The translations under genes were made by a program, and so were the position numbers. This document shows positions 19,727-30,870 of a stretch of DNA of 64,000 nt, piece after piece. Position 1 is the stretch's first letter, and each line of letters starts with the position of its first letter. Source of the DNA: Histomonas meleagridis (Eukaryota; Parabasalia; Tritrichomonadida; Dientamoebidae); NCBI GenBank assembly GCA_020186115.1, contig WSYJ01000144.1:327393-391392 (forward strand), given 5' to 3'. Below the pieces are notes generated by a model. The model ran no database searches, was not told the origin of the DNA, and saw only the letters and a list, made by a program, of their open reading frames with translations.

Positions 19727-21586
19727 ATGTTATTTTTCATCCAATTTATTGTTTCAATTGAACAAATAGAAAATAAAACATATCTTTTTCATGATATTAT
19801 CATGAAATATGATTCAGAAGGAAGTAAAATTGAAAGTTTAAAAACATGTTTTCAAAACATATCAATTAAATATGGAAGGATTTATCGTGAAGAATTTTTA
19901 AAAGCCATCAATAATGAAACTAATATTAATTTCACCGTTATTGAAAATTTAGGAGAATCTTCATATCCACCTGCATTACATTTGCTTGGTAATTATTATT
20001 TGTATGGTATTCCACCATATCATCAAGATTTTAAGAAAGCCAAGAAATATTTTAAAGAATCGATTCGAACTGGTTTTGAAGCATCATATTCCAAATTAGG
20101 ATTTCTTTATCATTATGGATTAGGGGTCACACGCGATTATACTAAATCAAGTATTTATCATAGTATTGGGTGTCAAAAAGGTAATTCGCATAGTTGTTTA
20201 AGTTTATCATATTCATATGCGTTTGGATATGGTGCGCCACATTCCTATAAATATTCATCTAATATTTTATTACCTATTAGTAGTTCTATCATTGTTGAAA
20301 ATCTTGCAGGTCGATTAACTCAAAAACATATTAAAAAACTTAATAAAGAATTAAAATTTGAAGAAATTGAAGATGAAGAAAGTGATTCATCCGCATTTTC
20401 ATTATTAAAATATAAGATATCACTTGGCGATAAAGAAGCAGAAATTGACATGGGTAAAGTTTATTATTATGGTAAATTAGGCCAAGAAGTCAACAAAGAA
20501 GCTGCGCGCCAAATCTTTGAGAAGCATCAAGACGACGCGATCTCGCTTGTTCACTTGGGTCGCATTCATCATTTAGGCGAAGGTGTTCCCGGTAATCTTG
20601 ACAAAGCGAAAGAATATTATGAACGTGCTGTTGAAATGAATGAGCCGAATGCCATGAACATATTAGGCGTCATCAAAAAGTCCGAAGGAGATCCCGAAGG
20701 CGCCAAACTCATTGAACGCGCGTCCGAGTTAGGGCATGACGGCGCGTCATTTAACATTGCGATTAGTGAAATTAATAATCCAGAAACGCGAGATAAAGCA
20801 TATAAAACGTTAAAAAGTTAACACGAAAAGGTATATTAGAAGCGAATCATTACGTTGCAGAGATGCTACTTCTTGGCTCACCGAAATTTAATGATCGAAA
20901 AGCATTAAGTTATTTATTTACTAATATCCAATTTGGTCCATGGATTGATAACACTGAAATTGCGGAAGAATTTTATAAAAAACGACGATATGAAACGTCA
21001 TTAATATTATGGCTAGAACTATCGGAGTGCGGCATTCCTGTCGCGGCATATAATTCGGGCTTAATGTTATATAAATGGGAAAAGCTTTCGAAAGAAAACA
21101 TCGTAAGTTATCCCGAAAGACTAAAGATATCGTTAGAAATGTTTCGAATTATTAATAGTATGACTACATTAGATGTCAGTGAATATTTATACCAAATTTA
21201 CATGAAACTTAACAAAACAGAAAAAGCGAAAAATGGAATTATTGAAGCATCGAAAACGTCGACAGGTTACTTCCATATTATATTACACACGCTTGAAGGG
21301 AAAATTCCATTTAATCTTGAAATGTTATTTAATAACATTAGTAAAACTATTGAAGAAGATAACAAATCGATATTACCAATCATATTAATTCTTCCTAAAA
21401 TAATTCGAACAATTCTTCTTCAATTTCTTCAAAATAAAGAAAAAATTTATGACTGTTGAAAGAAATTATATGAAAGATTTAATTATAAGAGATATTCGAA
21501 TATATATTAATAATATTCTTTTAATTATTAATTTGATTATTTTAATTATATTGCTTCGGAAACGAGTATCTACATTATATAAATAA
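19727..21586 (+). CDS. SEL1L/Hrd3-like ERAD protein, two frameshifts
   Basis: The N-terminus MLFFIQFIVSIEQIENKT is a signal peptide. Sel1 repeats follow: LGNYYLYGIPPYHQDFKKAK, LGFLYHYGLGVTRDYTKSS, MGKVYYYGKLGQEVNKEAA, LGRIHHLGEGVPGNLDKAK and others. The frame breaks at 20821 in an A5 run; one more A restores LK-KLTRKGILEAN. It breaks again near 21445 in an A6 run. The final frame carries a membrane helix (INNILLIINLIILIILL) followed by RKR and a stop at 21586. Signal peptide, lumenal Sel1 repeats and a C-terminal TM match Hrd3/SEL1L, which delivers misfolded ER proteins to the Hrd1 ubiquitin ligase. Codon use is GC-richer around 20500-20760. About 615 residues are expected. Confidence 0.8.
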
Positions 21587-21618
21587 AAATATTTTTATTT
21601 TTATTTTATTTTTTCTTT

Positions 21619-21628
21619 CGACCGTTTA
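21619..21628 (+). promoter_or_regulatory. CGACCGTTTA site upstream of RabGGTase beta
   Basis: The decamer lies 33 nt before the ATG at 21662 and is identical (inverted) to the one before the coiled-coil gene at 6605. The candidate Myb-type role is inferred. Confidence 0.4.
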
Positions 21629-21661
21629 CTATTTATTTGAGAAGTTTATTTCAACAAAAAA

Positions 21662-22615
21662 ATGAAATTCGAAAAAGAGAAACATGTTCAATTCCTTTTA
21701 AATTCTATGAAAGATAAAGAATCATCACAATATATTATCTCTATTCCTATTCGAATGAATACATATTATTGGGTTTTTAACATGTTTATATCTTTTAGAT
21801 TCTTTAGATCGAGTTAATAAAGAAGAAATTATTGAATTTATTCTTAAATGTCAAAAATAAAGATGGAGGATTTGGAGGGAATATTGGATATGATTCTAAT
21901 ATTCATTCAAGTTTATCAGCAGTTTATTGTTTAATATTGTTTGATTCACTTGAAAAAATTAATGTTAATTCGCTTATTTCATATGTTTTTTCGCTTTTAA
22001 ATGAAGATGGGTCATTTAAAGGTAATTCTAAGAATGAAGTTGATACACGTTTTACATATTGTTCATTATCAATCTTATCATTATTAAATCAAATAAATTT
22101 AATTTATAAATATAAAGAAAAAATTATTCAATGGCTTTTTACGATGTGAAAATTTTGATTCAGGTTTTGGATGTTTTCAAGGATGTGAATCACATTCAGG
22201 TCAAATATTTACAGTTGTCGGATCTTTATCGATATTAAATTCTGTTAATGTTATTAATCAAGATTCACTCGGTTTTTGGCTTTATGAACGACAAACTTCA
22301 ACAGGAGGTTTTAATGGAAGACAAGAAAAGACAGCAGACGTGTGCTATTCCTGGTGGGTCGGAGCATCACTTAAAATGATAAAACGCCAAAATTGGATAA
22401 ATGTTCAAAATCTTCAAAATTTCATTCTTTCATCACAAGATTTAATAAATGGCGGAATTTCAGATAAACCTAAAAATAATTCAGATCCGTATCATACATT
22501 TTTTGGTTGTGCAGGTCTTTCATTAATAAATTTCCCAGGTATTAAAGAAATAGATCCTATCTATGCTTTACCTAAAGATATATTAAAAAAACATTTTTCT
22601 AAAATTAATTCTTAA
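21662..22615 (+). CDS. Rab geranylgeranyltransferase beta subunit, frameshifted
   Basis: Four frame segments form one protein of about 315 residues: MKFEKEKHVQFLLNSMKDKE; after a break near 21776, LTCLYLLDSLDRVNKEEIIE; after a break near 21855, KDGGFGGNIGYDSNIHSSLS; and after a break near 22140, GFGCFQGCESHSGQIFT and TGGFNGRQEKTADVCYSWWV. The zinc ligands of protein prenyltransferases are visible as D-x-C in TADVCYSWW and the His of YHTFFGCAG. The QE/GGF repeat pattern is that of RabGGTB (Bet2), which adds geranylgeranyl groups to Rab GTPases together with the alpha subunit and REP. The intact reading order of all motifs argues that the frameshifts are consensus errors or very recent. Confidence 0.82.
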
Positions 22616-22966
22616 ATAAATTTTTATTTGAATTTGTTTAATTTTTAAATGATTTTATTCATAATAAATTTCAATCTGAATTTAATTTAGATGATTTCAA
22701 TATTATATATCTTTATTTAATATAACTATTTATTATTAATAAAAGTTAAACAAATTTCATTCAAAAAATAATTTATTTAATTTAATTAAGTAAAATAATT
22801 ATTAATAAATAAGATCAAATAAGTTTCCTTGATATATCATACCGAATTTGTCAAACTTCAAATCAAAAATAAAATTTTATTTAAAACTTTCAATAAATTA
22901 TCAAAAAAATTATAATTCAAAACATTAAGAATAATTTTGTTGTTTTATTCAATGAAAAGGGTATTT
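22616..22966. other. Convergent 3' flanks
   Basis: AT-rich gap between RabGGTB and the minus-strand BspA gene. From about 22797 it belongs to a segment duplicated at 48779 and 63238. Confidence 0.5.
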
Positions 22967-25072
22967 TTATGCACGAACACCAAAATTTTGTTCTTTGTTA
23001 TCATCATTGCTATTATCATCTTTAATAATAATCATTTTATCATTATCATTAAATGATCCTTCATTAATTTGATTTCTTTTCTTTCGAATGTAAATTAAAA
23101 ATGTAATAATTAATGAAGCAACAATAACGATTCCAATTGCAACTCCAACACCAATATAAAGTTTTGTCTTATCTTCATTTTTAATAACATTGTTTTCAAT
23201 AATATAAAAACCTGAATAAGACATGAAATAATCAGAATAAAGACTAACTGTATAATCATAATATATAACTGATGTTGAAATATATGTAGATATTGAATTG
23301 ATATTCGTAAGAATAAATGAATTGAAAAATGAACTATAAATACTTAATGTTTGTGTAAATGATAAAATATATGTCACTGAATATGAATGTGTTAAAGTTA
23401 CATCAGAAGAATATGTTTCTGTAAATGTGGAATATGATGAAAATGTATTCGATTTTGTAAGCGTATGTGAATATGACCTTGAACTTGACTTAGTAAAAGT
23501 ATTTGTTTTAGTTGGTGTAAATGTTCTTGTTGGTATTGGTTTACATCCTTCAATTGTTTTATTCGTAACATTTAATCCACCAAATGTTTTGTTTTGATAT
23601 GTTTCATATACCATAACAGAATTTGCTAAAATATTACTAAAACAATTCACTCCAATTGTTGGAGAAATATCACCATAAAAATAAATACATTTAAGTGAAA
23701 CACAAAAACTAAATGCAAGAGCTTCAATATTTTCCACATTTTTTCCAATGATAATTGTTTCTAACTTTTCACTTGAAGAAAAGGCACTTAATCGAATTTC
23801 TACAACAGAGTTAGGAATTGTTATGTTTGTAAATAAACATTCAGAAAATGCATTATTTTTTATAATTTTTACACTTCTTCCAAATGAAATTGATAATAGC
23901 TTTTTACACATTTCAAACGCACTTTCTTCTATTGATATAACTGAATCTGGAACTTTAAATTCTTTAGATGAATTTCCATATGGATAACTTATGAGTTTTG
24001 TAATACTCTTATCATATAAAACTCCATCACGTTCTGTGTAATATGGATTTTCTTTGGAAATATTTATAATTTGAAGATTGTCACAACGAATAAATGGATT
24101 TGATGATATTGAAGAAACTGTTTTTGAAATTGAAACAGTTTTAAGATTCAAACAGCCGTGAAACATGAGAGCCCCAATTGTTTGGACACCTTGATCAAAA
24201 AATACACATTCAAGGTTTGCGCACCCAAAAAATGCATTTGACCCAACTGTTGTAAGAGGGATTTTGAATTTCAATTTTTTTATTGCATTACAAAATCGAA
24301 ATGCATTTGACCCAATACTTGTTACACCTTTTCCATATGAAACATTTTCTATGTGAGGACATGAATCAAATGCATTTTCTCCAATTAAGGTGACTGAATT
24401 TGGAATTGTAAATGTTTTATTGGCTTTTCCAAATGGATAAATAATGAGTTTTGCAATATTTTTGTCATATAAAACTCCATCATGTTCAGAATAATATGGA
24501 TTTTCTTTGGAAATGTTTATGAATTTAAGATTTTGACAGTAAATAAATGGATTTGTTAATATTGAAGAAACTGTGCTTGAAATTGTAACATCTTTTAGCG
24601 CATAACAATTGTAAAACATATAAGATCCGATTGTTTGAACACCTTCATCAAAAAATACACTATCAAGACCAGTACATCCTATGAAGACATTAAACCCAAC
24701 CGTTGTAATAGGACATTTGAATCTCAAATTTTTTAATGATGTGCAATAACTAAATGCATTTGACATAATAATCTCTATACCTTCTCCAAATGAAACATTT
24801 TTCAAGATATAACAATAAGAAAATGCACTTTCTCCAATTGATGTAACTGAACTATTAATTACAGCAGTAATTAATAAACTCCATACATAAAAAGCTTTAC
24901 TTGGAATTTCTGTAATTCCACTTGAAATAATAACATGCTTTGTCTTGTTTTTGTAATCGTCATTAAATTCACTCGATTTCGTAATAGTTAATGTTGACGT
25001 TTTATTATCAAAAATTTGGAACGAATGAGAAAAAAAGATAATAAATATGATGAAAATAAAGTTAAAATTCAT
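22967..25072 (-). CDS. Large BspA-like LRR surface protein
   Basis: ATG 25072 (MNFNFIFIIFIIFFSHSFQ) begins a signal peptide and is preferred; the frame continues upstream to 25480 through AT-rich sequence with no domain. About 701 residues follow: two long series of LRR_5 repeats (residues about 40-330 and 200-520, themselves duplicated, each with KENPYYSE.DGVLYDK), a Ser/Thr stalk (TFTPTKTNTFTKSSSRSYS), a membrane helix (GVAIGIVIVASLIITFLIYI) and a tail ending EQNFGVRA. It is fully intact. The C-terminal 320 codons are copied, truncated, at 48950-49907 and 63411-64000. It is a surface or adhesion-type protein by family; its ligand is unknown. Confidence 0.9.
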   Translation of the reverse strand: MNFNFIFIIFIIFFSHSFQIFDNKTSTLTITKSSEFNDDYKNKTKHVIISSGITEIPSKAFYVWSLLITAVINSSVTSIGESAFSYCYILKNVSFGEGIEIIMSNAFSYCTSLKNLRFKCPITTVGFNVFIGCTGLDSVFFDEGVQTIGSYMFYNCYALKDVTISSTVSSILTNPFIYCQNLKFINISKENPYYSEHDGVLYDKNIAKLIIYPFGKANKTFTIPNSVTLIGENAFDSCPHIENVSYGKGVTSIGSNAFRFCNAIKKLKFKIPLTTVGSNAFFGCANLECVFFDQGVQTIGALMFHGCLNLKTVSISKTVSSISSNPFIRCDNLQIINISKENPYYTERDGVLYDKSITKLISYPYGNSSKEFKVPDSVISIEESAFEMCKKLLSISFGRSVKIIKNNAFSECLFTNITIPNSVVEIRLSAFSSSEKLETIIIGKNVENIEALAFSFCVSLKCIYFYGDISPTIGVNCFSNILANSVMVYETYQNKTFGGLNVTNKTIEGCKPIPTRTFTPTKTNTFTKSSSRSYSHTLTKSNTFSSYSTFTETYSSDVTLTHSYSVTYILSFTQTLSIYSSFFNSFILTNINSISTYISTSVIYYDYTVSLYSDYFMSYSGFYIIENNVIKNEDKTKLYIGVGVAIGIVIVASLIITFLIYIRKKRNQINEGSFNDNDKMIIIKDDNSNDDNKEQNFGVRA

Positions 25073-26028
25073 TTTATTTTTGATTTGTTGTTTAATTAAT
25101 TGACGTTTTATCAATGAATAAATAATAACGATTGATATAAATATATTAGAATATAATTTAGTATTTATTTGAAAAGATTTAAAAAGATTGAAGAAATTTG
25201 AAAAGAAAGATGATAAACATTCATTTACATGTTCAAAATAAATAACCAATTGATATAAATTATGATAAAGATATGAATTTCGAATGTTTATTTGTAAATA
25301 TTTAAATGTTTCATTACTTTTTAATGAATTATTAAACATGTCATTATGATTTACAGGATAATTATAAATATAATTAAGTTCTTTGTTTTCATTATTTAAA
25401 GAATGTTTAAAATTAGATACTAGCATGTAAAGATAATTTCCAATTACCATTTGTATTGATATCATTGCAAAATAATACAAAATATAATTTTGATTTTTAA
25501 TTATATAATAATTTTTTGACTCAAAAACTACTTCAAAATAAACATGCTTTTTACATTCAAATATATTTATTTGATTTTTTTAAATGACGTATCAATTAAA
25601 TAAAAAAACATATTTATAATTATGTAGTTGGTGATTTATAAGTAGCTAAATAATTAAATTGTGCATTTTGTTTCAAAGAGTTTTTTTAGAAATCATTTTT
25701 TTTGTTTTTTTTCATTTTAGCGATTTAAATAAAATTTAATGTTTGGTTATATTTATTTTTGATATCATAAATACAACTACAATTGGTGAAAATGAAATTA
25801 TTGTAATTTCTCTCTTGAGGATTTTTTAAACAATATAATATTTCACTTGAATAACAATATTAATATGGGATATGAAAAAATCTTATTGCGAAGAAATTCG
25901 TTTTAAGATTATGGAAAAATTTTAATATATATAAGAAATAATATTCCAAAGAATTATTTTAAAATCATGAAATCCAATAAATATTATAAGTTGGAATTTT
26001 AATGTTTTACTTATGAAATCCTTTTATA
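25073..26028. other. Promoter region and 3' flank between BspA genes
   Basis: AT-rich. The open frame from 25480 to 25072 is continuous with the BspA gene but precedes its signal peptide, so it is treated as 5' flank. The sequence just before both ATGs (TTGATTTGTTGTTTAATTAA on the plus strand after 25079 and 27649) is conserved between the two BspA genes, suggesting a shared promoter. Confidence 0.45.
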
Positions 26029-27642
26029 TCATACGTATACGACAAATTTGTCTTCTTTGAAATCTTTTGCAAATGGATCTTCTTCAACATTATGTTTTGC
26101 ATAGTCTAATGGAAGATGTGTTTCTATTACTTCCATATCATTATCGCTATCTCCAACTTCACTTGTATTTTCTATCGTATCTTGACGATTATTTCTAACA
26201 CGAACTAATAGCAAAATAATCAATACAATAATAACAACCAAAGCAGATGTAACTCCAACTCCAATATAAAGATTTGTATTATCAGTATTTTTATTTTCGC
26301 TATTTTTAGCATAAAAATTAAGACCTGAGTAAAAAGTGAAATATTTAGAATAACTAATAAGTGTATAACCATAAAATACAATCGGTGTTAGAATATATGT
26401 TAATGATGAATCGATTTGGGTAAGAATAAATGAATTTGTGTATGAACTATAAAAACTTAATGTTTGCGTATAAGATACAATATATGATAATGTATATGAA
26501 CATGTTACATCAGAGTCAAATGTATTTGAATATGTAAATGTAAGTGATGGTAATGGGTTACAATCACTAATTATTCCTTTAGTGATTTTTAATTCTCCGA
26601 ATGATTCACCTTGATATTTTTCATATACCATAACAGTATCTGCTAAAACATTTGTAAAACAAGTACCATTAATTGTTGGACAAGTTTCGCCATAAAAATA
26701 AATACACTTGAGTGAATTACAATCTGAAAATGCATTTCTTCCAATATCTCTTACACTTTCTCCAATGATAATTGATTCCAATTGTTTACAGGTTGAAAAA
26801 CAACTTACTTGTATTTCAACAACAGAGTTTGGAATTGTGAAGTTTGTGAATGAACATTCATAGAATGCATAACTATGTATTGCTATTACATTATCACTTA
26901 ATGTAATTGAAGTTAGTTTCTTGCACCCTTCAAAAGCATGTGCTTCAATCGAATTTACTGAGTCTGGAGCTGTGTAGCTTTCTGTGGTATTTCCACATGG
27001 ATAACAGATGATTTTTGTGATTCCTTTATCATATAAAACACCATCGCATTCATAGTTAGAATAATACGAATTTTCGCTGGAAACATTTATGAATTGAAGT
27101 TTTAGACAACGTAGAAAAGGATTTGTTGATATCGAAGAAACTGTGCTTGGAATTGTAACAGACTTAAGTTTAACACAATTTTGAAACATATAAGTTCCAA
27201 TTGTTTGAACATTTTCACCGAAATATACAGTTTCAAGATCCGAGCAATCATAAAATACATTGGATCCAACTATTGATAGAGGACTTTTAATTTTTATCTC
27301 TTTTAATGATCGACAATATTGAAATGCATGGCCGCTAATATTTGTAACACCTTCACCAAATGTAATATTATCTAATTTATTACAATAATAAAATGCTCTT
27401 TCCCCAATTGTTGTAACTGAGTCATTAATTACAGCTGTTATCATTGAGGTCCATCTATAAAAAGCATTGTCTGGAATTTCAGTTATTCCGCTTGAAATGA
27501 TAACATGTTTCGTTAAGTTTTGATATTCTTTTGTAAATTCACTCGAATTCGTAACAGTTAATGTTGATGTTTCATTATCAAAAATTTGTAACGAATTAGA
27601 AAAAAAAAAAATAAATACTATGAGAATAAAGTTAAAATTCAT
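26029..27642 (-). CDS. BspA-like LRR surface protein
   Basis: ATG 27642 (MNFNFILIVFIFFFSNSLQ) starts a signal peptide, giving about 537 residues; the open extension to 27861 is judged non-coding. LRR_5 repeats (IGERAFYYCNKLDNITFGEG, IGTYMFQNCVKLKSVTIPS and others) run to about residue 340. A shorter Thr/Ser stalk, a membrane helix (GVTSALVVIIVLIILLLV) and a 60-residue acidic cytoplasmic tail ending FKEDKFVVYV follow. The tail differs from those of the other BspA genes here and could carry signalling or sorting information. The coding frame is intact. Confidence 0.9.
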   Translation of the reverse strand: MNFNFILIVFIFFFSNSLQIFDNETSTLTVTNSSEFTKEYQNLTKHVIISSGITEIPDNAFYRWTSMITAVINDSVTTIGERAFYYCNKLDNITFGEGVTNISGHAFQYCRSLKEIKIKSPLSIVGSNVFYDCSDLETVYFGENVQTIGTYMFQNCVKLKSVTIPSTVSSISTNPFLRCLKLQFINVSSENSYYSNYECDGVLYDKGITKIICYPCGNTTESYTAPDSVNSIEAHAFEGCKKLTSITLSDNVIAIHSYAFYECSFTNFTIPNSVVEIQVSCFSTCKQLESIIIGESVRDIGRNAFSDCNSLKCIYFYGETCPTINGTCFTNVLADTVMVYEKYQGESFGELKITKGIISDCNPLPSLTFTYSNTFDSDVTCSYTLSYIVSYTQTLSFYSSYTNSFILTQIDSSLTYILTPIVFYGYTLISYSKYFTFYSGLNFYAKNSENKNTDNTNLYIGVGVTSALVVIIVLIILLLVRVRNNRQDTIENTSEVGDSDNDMEVIETHLPLDYAKHNVEEDPFAKDFKEDKFVVYV

Positions 27643-28040
27643 CTTATTTTTGATTTGTTGTTTAATTAATTTATGCTTTATTGATGAATGGGTGATAAAT
27701 AATAAATAACAAAGATAATTTATGGAAAAAATATTTAAAAAATTATTAATAAAATTGAATTTTTGGTTCAAATAATACTTAATTTTTTCATTTTTTAAAC
27801 AATGCTTAAAACTATTTATTGGCATGTAAAAATTTGCACCAAATGATAAATAACCTAGCATCCAAAACCTACCTTAGAAAAAAATGAATTACCATCATAC
27901 TGTCTAAAAAACCAAACAAAATAAATTTATCTTTTAAGAGTTGGTTCAGTCCTTTTTGGTTTTTGTAAGACGTGATTTTAACGGTCTCGAATTATTTTTC
28001 TTCTAACTAAAAATAAATTTTATTATTGAATCAATTCGAA
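27643..28040. other. 5' flank of BspA gene
   Basis: AT-rich sequence without a recognisable gene. At 28040 homology begins to the inverted segment at 46782-48496. Confidence 0.4.
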
Positions 28041-28045
28041 ATTTT

Positions 28046-28530
28046 ATTGAGATTATAATGGAATGCTCCACAACCAAATGCGCCTAAAATGATATGGTCA
28101 ACGTTATTCTAAATACAACATTGAAAAATTGTTTGAATACGTGAATCTCTCTATTAAGTTGATCAATATCGATACCTTTTCGAACGCTAAGATAATCAAC
28201 AGCAGATGTAATAAGTGTTGCAAAAATTGGTTTGTCCAAAAGTGTAAAATCTAGTAATTTTTCCTTCAAATTGTACATTTGGACTGAAAATTAAGTAACT
28301 GGATGCTTCGCCTTTGGTATTATATATGCTTTATTCATAAAATTCATTCTTTTGTATTAAGGAATAATTAATTTTATGAAAGTTGTCCTGGTATATAATC
28401 TTCTTGTGAACTTACTTTTCTTGTTATGGCTGGTACATTCATTGTAACAGGTGCATTGAATACTATTTGGAAGATTTCTCTGGTGACTGAATCAGACGAA
28501 AACTTTATTGAGTCGATGGTTGCTTGTAAC
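28046..28530 (-). pseudogene. PARG-like (TIGR02452/DUF2263 type) gene remnant
   Basis: Minus-strand frames give, in order, KFSSDSVTREIFQIVFNAP-like sequence, YFSPNVQF-like sequence, LLDKPIFATLITSAVDYLSV, LNREIHVFKQFFNVVFR and, after a frame change near 28100, DHIILGAFGCGAFHYN. The order SPNV, then I-T-S-A, then LGAFGCGAF is that of the microbial-type poly(ADP-ribose) glycohydrolase family. The catalytic GGG/QEE region is not recognisable and stops interrupt the frame, so this is a remnant. Two further copies lie at 47990-48470 and 62440-62930, inverted relative to this one. The family call rests on motif order only. Confidence 0.55.
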
Positions 28531-28790
28531 GTTTAGATAACCTATTCAATTTTCGCTTTTTGAATGCGCCGATCATAGCTAAAGCGACCTGGTATTTTGT
28601 TTCACTAAATTTTTACTTGTCCTGGACTTTGCAAAACAAAAATGAACAATTCAGTTTATTCAATAAAAAATATTTTTCTTAAATAAAGAAAATGTTGCTC
28701 AAGTAGTTCTTTCAGTGTTTGATATATTTGATAATAATTGTCAGTATTCATTAGTAAAATAATTTATTCACTATTTGTAGCAGGAATGAA
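28530..28790. other. Duplicated non-coding segment
   Basis: AT-rich sequence homologous, inverted, to about 47750-47990 and 62210-62440. No gene is recognised. Confidence 0.4.
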
Positions 28791-28794
28791 TAAT

Positions 28795-29460
28795 TCAAAA
28801 GTCTATATGAATATCATTAAAGAAATAAAAAAAATTTGAAGATAACAAACAGATACAAAGTAAAATACATAAAGTTTTCTTGAAAAATGATTTTGAAAAT
28901 ATGTTATCAAGAATCAAATTATTTTCTTGAGAGAATGATTCAAGAAAATTTATGTGAATCGAACATAATTGAACAGGTGAGAGAAGAATCATATTTTATA
29001 CCTTACATGTCCAAAAATTCCAGAAGAGAATGACTATTTGAAACCAAAAATGGGAAACATTAAAGAACTTTCAAAGAATGATTGGGAAATTAACAAGAAA
29101 TTAATCAAAGAAAGTGTTAATCCAAATGAAATTGCAAAAATAATTCGAAATGATGAAATAGAAAAACTTCAAGAAATATCATCACAACCAAATTTTGATT
29201 TTAATCAAACAATTGAACCATCACTTTATGAAAGATGTTCATTTATTAATAAAAAAAATGTTTCATTAATTGATTATGCAGCATTTTTTTTCTTCTATTA
29301 AATGTTTTAAATATTTACGTATGAATAATGCAAATGTAAATAACACATGTAAACATGCAATTGCAGGTGGAAATGAAGAAATCATTCATCATTTGAGGAT
29401 GCATATGAAATAGCAATTGAATTCCATCGAAATGATATCTTCAAATACATACATGAAAAT
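28795..29460 (+). pseudogene. DUF3447/ankyrin gene remnant
   Basis: Frames on the plus strand read EENDYLKPKMGNIKELSKN, NEIAKIIRNDEIEKLQEISS, IEPSLYERCSFINKKNVSLI, then after a frame change near 29290 SIKCFKYLRMNNANVNN and KHAIAGGNEEIIH. This is the DUF3447 core with the N-terminal domain partly preserved and the ankyrin repeats missing; it ends in an A16 run near 29476. Inverted copies lie at 46980-47760 and 61440-62220. Confidence 0.65.
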
Positions 29461-29745
29461 AAAATATGTCATATTAAAAAAAAAAAAAAAATTAAAAATT
29501 TAAAAAATGAAAAAATTCCAAAGATCTGGCTAGCAGATGCTCATTTGGGAAAGTATCTAATAACAACCCGCTCACCTCATGTTTTTGGTCTTTTCTTTTA
29601 TCAATTATAATTTTTACACGCATATTTTTATAGTTTTTTTAATATTAACACATTAACAAATTTTTTCAATCCCAATATTTTTTCTATTATACTCATTTCT
29701 TTTTTATAATTTTATATCTATATCTTAATAAGTTTATTTTAAAAA
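29461..29745. repeat. Outer end of inverted duplicated segment
   Basis: Homologous, inverted, to 46782-47040 and 61233-61500. It ends at about 29745 with AAATAAGTTTATTTTAAAAA. The A16 run at 29467 faces a mixed tract (A6 TTAG A5) in the other copies. Confidence 0.6.
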
Positions 29746-29899
29746 TTTCTTATTGTTTGCTTCGCTTTGATCCGCAAACGGCGCGAAGCGCATTCTTGTT
29801 ATGATAAGATTCTCAATTAAAATATCTAAAAATCAATCAGAAGAAATTCAAAAATGCATTATATTTGGAATAAATAGCTATATTATATTACCATATTAT

Positions 29900-30870
29900 A
29901 CAGAAACCTTTTGAAAATGTTGAATCGAGGATACTCAAAATTTTATTATTTATCTTTCCCAAAAAGTGGTTTCAACTTGTTATTGATGAAACTCTCGAAA
30001 TCATTAGAATCAATTGTCTTTAATTTAAACGAAAATAATTTAGAAACATCAGTTCAAGAAACAATTAATTTATTTGTTGATGTACTACCATATACATTTA
30101 ACTATCTTGTTACCATACTTATATTTCAGTATTTGTTTCTCAAGCTTATGATGAAAATACATATATTAAATATTTATTGATTTTAAATGCAAAAGAAGAA
30201 GAAGAAGAAGAAAAAAAAAAAAAAAAAAAAACCAAAGTAAAACTGAAGTTAATATTGTTCAAATATTTTGTAAATATTTACTGAAAATAAAAAAGCAAGA
30301 ATCATATTTCCTTCTTGAAAAGATGATCGAAGAAGAAATAGGTGAACCATCTTCAGTAAAGAATGTGAACACATTATATTTTTCTCAATATAAAACAAAA
30401 GAAGAAATAAACAAATTAATGAACAAATGGGCAGAACCTCATAAATTATCAAAAAATGCTTGGAAATTTCATATGCAATATGTAAAAGAAGGAGTTAATC
30501 CATTAGAGGTTGCGAAATGATGATTTAGAAAAGCTTCAAGAAATATCATCACATAATGAATTTGACTTTAATCAAATAATTGAACCATCACTTTCTGAAA
30601 GATGTTCATTTGTTAATACTAAAAATGTTTCATTAATTGATTATTGTGCATTTTTTAGTTTGATTAAATGTTTTAAATATTTATTATCAAATAATTCTAA
30701 TATTAAAAATACATCTAAATATGCAATTGCAGGTGGAAACTTAGAAATTATTTATTTATGAGAACAAAACAATTCATCATTTAAAGAAGCATCTGAAACA
30801 ACGATCGAATTTCATCGAAATGAAATTTTTCGTTCTCTTTATGAAAATAAAATTAACATTTTTTTTCCAT
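29900..30870 (+). pseudogene. Second DUF3447/ankyrin gene remnant
   Basis: Segments in shifting frames: LFVDVLPYTFNYLVTILIF, a Glu/Lys run near 30200 that includes an A19 tract, KKQESYFLLEKMIEEEIGE, AEPHKLSKNAWKFHMQYVKE, EKLQEISSHNEFDFNQIIEP and CFKYLLSNNSNIKNTSKYAI, then an in-frame stop after LEIIYL. It is homologous to the gene at 11993 and the remnant at 28795. The 3' end stops abruptly near 30870 where unrelated sequence begins, so it was truncated by a rearrangement or insertion. Confidence 0.65.

Noticed and set aside
25073-25480. N-terminal extension of the large BspA protein
   Set aside because: A clear signal peptide starts at 25072 and the upstream part shows no domain; the paralogue at 27642 has a similar but unrelated open extension.
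28795-28992. Hydrophobic minus-strand frame (also at 47539, plus)
   Set aside because: It is antisense to the DUF3447 remnant whose codons are recognisable on the other strand.
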